Origin: Pseudonocardiales bacterium
GTDB taxonomy: Bacteria; Actinomycetota; Actinomycetes; Mycobacteriales; Pseudonocardiaceae
Reading direction: 5' to 3'
Assembly (NCBI GenBank): GCA_013695005.1
Contig: JACDBJ010000411.1
Coordinates: 1 to 6,753 of the forward strand
DNA: 6,753 bases
The notes beneath the pieces were generated by a model, which saw only the letters and a list, made by a program, of their open reading frames with translations, made no database searches and was not told the DNA's origin. Shown one piece after another: positions 1-6,753 of this stretch (the stretch's first letter is position 1; every line of letters starts with the position of its first letter). A program made the position numbers and the translations under genes.

Positions 1-445
1 TGGCAAGGCACCTCCCCGCGGCCGGTGGCGCCGAGCGGGTGGCGGGGGAAGCTCGGCTCGCCGGCGATGGTCGGCTGCCGGGCCCGACGAGCGTGACCCG
101 CAGACGCTGGGACGGGTCGCCTTCCGGCTGGCCACCGAGCGTGGCTGGTCGGGAAGACTGGCCGGCGCCACGGTGTTTCACAGATGGAGTGAACTGGTCG
201 GATCCGAAGTCGCGGAGCACGCCCAGCCGGTGGCTCTGCGCGATGGCGAGCTGACCGTGCAGGCGAGCTCGACGGCGTGGGCCACCCAGTTGCGGACCCT
301 GCAGAAGCAACTTCTCAGGCGCATCGCAGCGGGGCTCGGGCCGGACGTCGTCAAGCGGATGAAGGTGATCGGCCCGTCCACCCCGAGCTGGCGGTTGGGC
401 CCGCGCCACGTCCGTGGTAAGGGACCACGCGACACCTACGGCTGA
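1..445 (+). CDS. dciA: DUF721 / DciA-like protein, 5' end missing
   Basis: This is the C-terminal 147 residues of a DUF721 protein, read in the frame starting at base 2; the true start lies before the window. Family knowledge: DUF721 proteins of actinobacteria correspond to DciA, which works with the replicative helicase DnaB, and the gene sits between recF and gyrB. Visible here are the basic lead-in RRRWSAAGPDERDP, the segment ATVFHRWSELVG and the conserved core STAWATQLRTL. The Arg/Gly-rich end GPRHVRGKGPRDTYG is typical of actinobacterial members. A GTG at 173 is an internal valine, not a start, because conserved family sequence continues upstream of it in the same frame. The stop is TGA at 443-445. 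No helicase contact can be judged from sequence alone. The family call is firm; the cellular role comes from homologues. Confidence 0.88.
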   Translation, partial: GKAPPRGRWRRAGGGGSSARRRWSAAGPDERDPQTLGRVAFRLATERGWSGRLAGATVFHRWSELVGSEVAEHAQPVALRDGELTVQASSTAWATQLRTLQKQLLRRIAAGLGPDVVKRMKVIGPSTPSWRLGPRHVRGKGPRDTYG

Positions 446-458
446 CGACACAAAATGG

Positions 459-515
459 CCGCCACTCGTGCGCCATGACTGCCGCTGGGAGCAAGTTCTG
501 TCACACGAGTGGCGG
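459..515 (+). repeat. 12-bp perfect inverted repeat, 13 bases after the DUF721 stop
   Basis: The left arm CCGCCACTCGTG (459-470) and right arm CACGAGTGGCGG (504-515) are perfect reverse complements separated by 33 bases. TGAC at 476-479 and GTCA at 500-503 could extend the stem past a 5-base bulge. As RNA this is a stable hairpin with a large loop and no following U tract. It could act as a weak or Rho-assisted terminator, a 3' end stabiliser, or a protein-binding site. Its function is unknown. Confidence 0.7.
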
Positions 516-582
516 GGTCGGCGGCGGGTGTGCGGGCGACGGCGGGAGCGCGACGTAGGCCGTTCTACTCGCCTATTTCTCG

Positions 583-594
583 CCCGCCACTCGT
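583..594 (+). repeat. Third copy of the repeat arm
   Basis: CCCGCCACTCGT repeats the left arm of the 459-515 inverted repeat in the same orientation. It is a perfect reverse complement of 505-516. The right arm can therefore pair with either 459-470 or 583-594, but not both. A separate 8-bp complementarity, GCGGGCGA (532-539) with TCGCCCGC (580-587), overlaps this copy and adds a further alternative fold. Confidence 0.65.
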
Positions 595-624
595 CCAGGG
601 TGGAAATCGGCGCTCTGTGCCCGT

Positions 625-641
625 TCTAGGGGTGTCCTAGA
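625..641. promoter_or_regulatory. Palindrome TCTAGG-N5-CCTAGA, candidate operator
   Basis: The two 6-base arms (625-630 and 636-641) are perfect reverse complements with a GGTGT spacer. The site ends 24 bases before the proposed -10 box, so it lies against the expected -35 position, where a repressor or activator could act. CTAG is a scarce tetramer in most bacteria, and here it occurs twice within 15 bases. I do not recognise the site as that of any named regulator, and a chance 6-bp inverted repeat cannot be excluded. Confidence 0.4.
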
Positions 642-642
642 C

Positions 643-671
643 GCACTTCACGTCAGGGGGACCAGTAGAAT
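643..671 (+). promoter_or_regulatory. Candidate gyrB promoter
   Basis: TAGAAT at 666-671 fits the actinobacterial -10 pattern TANNNT and stands out in this G/C-rich leader. At 17 bases upstream the -35 position reads GCACTT (643-648), a poor match to TTGACA, so the promoter would be -10 driven or activator assisted. The predicted start of transcription, about 7 bases after the -10, falls on the run of G at 676-679. This would give a roughly 100-base 5' leader before the gyrB start codon. Confidence 0.45.
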
Positions 672-678
672 CGGAGGG

Positions 679-759
679 GTGAGCCGAGCGGTCCCCGTAA
701 GCCGCTTGGCAGGCCCGGCCGGCAGCAGCGCCCCCGCGGTCGGACGTAGGAATCGTTGA
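679..759 (+). CDS. Possible leaderless upstream reading frame (26 aa)
   Basis: A GTG at 679-681 opens 26 codons ending with TGA at 757-759. The start coincides with the transcription start predicted from the TAGAAT box, and leaderless GTG/ATG starts are common in actinobacteria. The stop overlaps the GAGGAG ribosome binding site of gyrB, an arrangement that allows translational coupling. The product is rich in Ala, Gly, Arg, Ser and Pro, with no run of a single amino acid that would suggest classical attenuation and no recognisable homology. Open short frames arise easily at this GC, so it may be meaningless. Confidence 0.25.
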   Translation: MSRAVPVSRLAGPAGSSAPAVGRRNR

Positions 760-772
760 GGAGTGCAAGAGG
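758..772 (+). promoter_or_regulatory. Ribosome binding region of gyrB
   Basis: GAGGAG at 758-763 is the better Shine-Dalgarno match but ends 12 bases before the GTG start, which is long. AAGAGG at 767-772 is only 3 bases away, which is short. Either or both may serve, and the unusual spacing is compatible with modest or coupled initiation. The GTG at 776 is preferred because the protein then begins as related GyrB proteins do, a few residues before ASSITVLEGLEAVRKRP. The frame stays open back to a TAA at 698-700 without a better start. Confidence 0.55.
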
Positions 773-775
773 CCA

Positions 776-2773
776 GTGGCTGCCCGTAAGAACGCCTACA
801 GCGCGTCGTCCATCACCGTTCTCGAGGGCCTCGAGGCGGTGCGCAAGCGGCCGAGCATGTACATCGGCTCCACCGGAGAGCGGGGCCTGCACCACCTGAT
901 CCAAGAGGTTGTGGACAACGCCGTCGACGAGGCGATGGCCGGCCACGCCACTGAGGTCGACGTGACGCTGCTCGCCGACGGCGGCGTGCGCGTGATCGAC
1001 GACGGGCGCGGCATCCCGGTGGACATGCACCCGGTGGAGAAACGCCCCGCGGTCGAGCTCGTGCTCACCACCCTGCACGCCGGCGGCAAGTTCGACAGCA
1101 AGTCCTATGCCGTCTCCGGCGGCCTGCACGGCGTCGGTGTCAGCGTGGTCAACGCACTGTCCACCGTGCTCGAAGTGGAGATCCACCGCGACGGGCACGT
1201 CTGGCGTCAGCGCTACGTCCGCTCGGTGCCCGGCAAGCTGGTCAAGGGCGAGCCGACCCGGCGCACCGGCACGACGGTCACCTTCTGGGCGGATCCGGAC
1301 ATCTTCGAGACCACCGACTACAACGCCGAGACGATCGCCCGGCGGCTGCAGGAGATGGCGTTTCTCAACAAGAACCTGACCATGATCCTGCGCGACGAGC
1401 GCAACGGGAACGGCAGCGGGAACGGCAGCGGTGTTGCTGCCGAGGAGCCCGACGCCGAGGGCTACGTCGCCAAGATCAAGGAGCGGACGTTCTGCTACCC
1501 CGGTGGCCTCGAAGACTTCGTCGCACACCTCAACCACAGCAAGGACCCGATCCACAAGCGCGTGATCTCGTTCCATGCGGCCGGCGACGACGTCCAGGTC
1601 GAGGTCGCGATGCAGTGGAACAACAGCTACTCGGAGTCGGTCTACACCTTCGCCAACACGATCAACACCCACGAGGGCGGCACCCACGAGGAGGGCTTCC
1701 GGGCGGCGTTGACCACCACGGTCAACCGCTACGCGCGGGAGAAGAAGCTGCTCAAGGACAAAGAGGCCGCACTGTCCGGTGAGGACATCCGCGAGGGGCT
1801 GGCCGCAATCGTCTCGGTGAAGGTCCGCGAGCCGCAGTTCGAGGGGCAGACCAAGACCAAGCTGGGCAACACCGAGGTCAAGTCGATCACTCAGCGGGTC
1901 AGCAACGAGTGGCTGGCCGACTGGTTCGAGCGCAACCCCGCCGAGGCCAAGACCATCGTCAACAAGGCAGTGTCCTCGGCGCAGGCCCGGATGGCCGCCC
2001 GCAAGGCCCGCGAGCTGGTGCGGCGCAAGAGTGCCGGCGACATCGGGGGGCTGCCCGGCAAGCTGGCCGACTGCCGCTCGACGGACCCGCGGGAGTCCGA
2101 GGTCTACATCGTCGAGGGTGACTCCGCAGGCGGCTCGGCCAAGTCCGGCCGGGACTCGATGTTCCAGGCGATCCTGCCGATCCGCGGCAAGATCATCAAC
2201 GTCGAGAAGGCCCGGATCGACCGCGTGCTGCGCAACACCGAGGTCCAGGCGATCATCACCGCGCTGGGCACCGGCATCCACGAAGAGTTCGACCTGGCCA
2301 AGCTGCGCTATCACAAGATCGTGCTGATGGCCGACGCCGACGTCGACGGCCAGCACATCCGCACGCTGCTGCTCACCCTGCTGTTCCGGTTCATGCGCCC
2401 GCTCGTCGAGCACGGGCACGTGTTCCTCGCCCAGCCGCCGCTCTACAAGATCAAGTGGGGTGGCCGTGGCGCGGAGCCCGACTTCGCTTACTCCGACCGG
2501 GAGCGCGACGGACTGATCGAGGCCGGCCGCGCCGCGGGCAAGAAGCTGCCCAAGGACGAGGGCGTGCAGCGCTACAAGGGCCTTGGCGAGATGAACCCCA
2601 AGGAGCTGTGGGAGACCACGATGGACCCGGCCAACCGGGTGCTGCTCCAGGTCACGCTCGACGATGCCGCCACCGCCGACGAGCTGTTCTCGATCCTGAT
2701 GGGCGAGGACGTCGAGTCGCGCCGTTCTTTCATCACCCGCAATGCCAAGGACGTTCGGTTCCTGGATGTCTAA
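776..2773 (+). CDS. gyrB: DNA gyrase subunit B
   Basis: GyrB is the ATPase subunit of the A2B2 type IIA topoisomerase that introduces negative supercoils. The GHKL ATPase domain (about 1-225) has EVVDNAVDEA with general base Glu44 and Mg-binding Asn48, DDGRGIP with adenine-contacting Asp75, and the ATP lid GGLHGVGVSVVNAL. The transducer domain (about 226-405) carries the QTK loop (Gln358, Lys360). The TOPRIM domain has EGDSAGGSAK with Glu447 and the DADVD metal site Asp520/522/524. The C-terminal segment has RYKGLGEMNP and ends RFLDV. At 665 aa the length is normal for actinobacteria, and no key residue is missing. Arg138 matches E. coli Arg136 and the IRGKIINVEKAR stretch is wild type, so no known coumarin or quinolone resistance change is seen. 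A short Gly/Asn/Ser linker at 210-219 is built from a tandem repeat. The TAA stop lies 12 bases before gyrA, so the two are co-transcribed. Confidence 0.98.
   Translation: MAARKNAYSASSITVLEGLEAVRKRPSMYIGSTGERGLHHLIQEVVDNAVDEAMAGHATEVDVTLLADGGVRVIDDGRGIPVDMHPVEKRPAVELVLTTLHAGGKFDSKSYAVSGGLHGVGVSVVNALSTVLEVEIHRDGHVWRQRYVRSVPGKLVKGEPTRRTGTTVTFWADPDIFETTDYNAETIARRLQEMAFLNKNLTMILRDERNGNGSGNGSGVAAEEPDAEGYVAKIKERTFCYPGGLEDFVAHLNHSKDPIHKRVISFHAAGDDVQVEVAMQWNNSYSESVYTFANTINTHEGGTHEEGFRAALTTTVNRYAREKKLLKDKEAALSGEDIREGLAAIVSVKVREPQFEGQTKTKLGNTEVKSITQRVSNEWLADWFERNPAEAKTIVNKAVSSAQARMAARKARELVRRKSAGDIGGLPGKLADCRSTDPRESEVYIVEGDSAGGSAKSGRDSMFQAILPIRGKIINVEKARIDRVLRNTEVQAIITALGTGIHEEFDLAKLRYHKIVLMADADVDGQHIRTLLLTLLFRFMRPLVEHGHVFLAQPPLYKIKWGGRGAEPDFAYSDRERDGLIEAGRAAGKKLPKDEGVQRYKGLGEMNPKELWETTMDPANRVLLQVTLDDAATADELFSILMGEDVESRRSFITRNAKDVRFLDV
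1406..1429 (+). repeat. Tandem 12-bp repeat in gyrB
   Basis: GGGAACGGCAGC occurs twice without mismatch, coding for GNGS-GNGS (residues 211-218). It falls after the LRDERN segment, where GyrB proteins vary in length; the M. tuberculosis protein, as I recall it, has a longer charged insert here. The unit is a multiple of three, so slippage would change linker length without breaking the frame. Confidence 0.8.
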
Positions 2774-2780
2774 GAGAAGG
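2774..2780 (+). promoter_or_regulatory. Ribosome binding site of gyrA
   Basis: GAGAAGG ends 5 bases before the GTG start at 2786 and sits entirely in the gyrB-gyrA gap. It fixes the gyrA start and supports translation of gyrA from the gyrB transcript. There is no room for a separate promoter in the gap. Confidence 0.75.
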
Positions 2781-2785
2781 ATCAC

Positions 2786-6562
<3,777 letters not shown>

Positions 6563-6578
6563 GGATTCGGACGGACCC

Positions 6579-6583
6579 GAGGG
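6579..6583 (+). promoter_or_regulatory. Ribosome binding site of the gene after gyrA
   Basis: GAGGG ends 7 bases before GTG at 6591 and supports that start. The GTG at 6589 is followed at once by TGA and cannot be used. The site lies in the 28-base gap after the gyrA stop, where no terminator is seen, so the transcript likely continues. Confidence 0.55.
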
Positions 6584-6590
6584 ACAACGT

Positions 6591-6753
6591 GTGACCGAGT
6601 CGAAGAAACCAAAGAAGTCGGACGTCAGCGCCGCCGAGCCGGACGGTGCAAAGAAGCAGGCCGCGAAAGCCGCGCCGACACCGTCGCCGGCGCCCGCGCC
6701 CGCGCCCGCGCCAACACCTTCGCCGAGTCCGAAGCCGAGCCCCGGCCCGGCGG
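6591..6753 (+). CDS. Probable DUF3566 membrane protein, N-terminal fragment (3' end outside)
   Basis: Only the first 54 codons are present and the frame is still open at the window edge. The visible part is a disordered tail: a Lys-rich beginning (TESKKPKKSD), a short Ala/Lys stretch, then Pro alternating with Ala, Ser or Thr. No membrane helix or folded domain is reached. The identification rests on position: in actinobacteria the gene directly after gyrA usually encodes a DUF3566 protein with a long low-complexity cytoplasmic tail followed by two membrane helices (Rv0007 in M. tuberculosis). The GTG start is preferred for its spacing to GAGGG and for lack of an alternative. The coding call is good; the family is an inference from neighbourhood and composition. 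Confidence 0.65.
   Translation, partial: MTESKKPKKSDVSAAEPDGAKKQAAKAAPTPSPAPAPAPAPTPSPSPKPSPGPA
6690..6713 (+). repeat. Hexamer tandem repeat coding for Ala-Pro
   Basis: GCGCCC occurs three times and a fourth time as GCGCCA, giving (Ala-Pro)4 at residues 34-41 of the protein starting at 6591. The third-base change in the last unit is silent. Such tracts change copy number easily and in frame, and they form stiff extended linkers. Confidence 0.8.

Larger units (their letters stand above)
446..775 (+). other. Intergenic leader between the DUF721 gene and gyrB
   Basis: These 330 bases carry no gene with recognisable homology. In order they hold an inverted repeat just after the DUF721 stop, a G-rich tract (about 511-550), a third copy of the repeat arm, a short palindrome, a plausible -10 hexamer, a possible short upstream reading frame and the gyrB ribosome binding site. 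No tRNA, CRISPR or insertion sequence is seen. The gap is long for an operon interior, so gyrB probably has its own promoter. No U-rich intrinsic terminator is visible after the DUF721 gene, so readthrough into gyrB is possible. Confidence 0.7.

Noticed and set aside
173..445. GTG at 173 as the start of a separate 90-residue protein
   Set aside because: The same frame is open from base 2 and carries conserved DUF721 sequence upstream of 173, so this is an internal valine of a truncated gene.
459..515. Intrinsic terminator of the DUF721 gene
   Set aside because: The stem is perfect, but the loop is 33 bases and no U tract follows the right arm, so it does not meet the standard pattern. It is kept only as a repeat.
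910..918. TGTGGACAA, a perfect minus-strand match to the DnaA box TTGTCCACA
   Set aside because: It encodes the conserved Val-Asp-Asn of the GyrB ATPase motif EVVDNA, so protein constraint explains it. No cluster of DnaA boxes is present and this is not an origin.
6563..6590. Terminator after gyrA
   Set aside because: The 28-base gap contains no inverted repeat with a T tract and leads straight into a ribosome binding site, so transcription probably continues.

Overview
The window is a chromosomal replication and topology locus from a high-GC actinobacterium, most likely a member of the Pseudonocardiales (Saccharopolyspora-like). This rests on the strong third-position G/C bias, GTG starts on gyrB, gyrA and the last gene, the actinobacterial gene order DUF721/DciA - gyrB - gyrA - small membrane-protein gene, and GyrB/GyrA sequences that read as actinobacterial throughout. 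The genus cannot be fixed from the sequence alone. Loci of this kind normally lie beside oriC, downstream of dnaA-dnaN-recF; none of those genes is inside the window.

Layout, all on the + strand. 1-445: 3' part of a DUF721 (DciA-type) gene. 446-775: a 330-base gap holding three copies of an 11-12 base element that can form alternative hairpins, a G-rich tract, a short palindrome, a plausible -10 box and a possible leaderless 26-codon upstream reading frame that ends on the gyrB ribosome binding site. 776-2773: gyrB, complete, 665 aa. 2786-6562: gyrA, complete, 1258 codons, interrupted in frame by a 420-residue intein (3167-4426) placed exactly between the catalytic tyrosine (Tyr127) and the following threonine. 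6591 to the window end: start of a Lys- then Pro/Ala-rich protein, probably the DUF3566 membrane-protein gene that usually follows gyrA.

GyrB supplies the ATPase and TOPRIM Mg2+ site. Spliced GyrA (838 residues after intein removal) supplies the DNA-cleaving tyrosine and the DNA-wrapping C-terminal domain. Together they form the A2B2 gyrase that introduces negative supercoils. The 12-base gyrB-gyrA gap and the 28-base gap after gyrA indicate one transcription unit. Gyrase production in this organism depends on protein splicing, because the unspliced precursor carries the intein directly on the catalytic tyrosine.

The most notable features are the GyrA intein, which keeps both its splicing residues and both acidic residues of a LAGLIDADG homing endonuclease; the only in-frame TTA leucine codon I found in gyrB-gyrA, which lies inside that intein; and the structured leader upstream of gyrB. 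Gyrase and GyrA inteins are known systems. I see no wholly new system here, and the upstream region is the least explained part.
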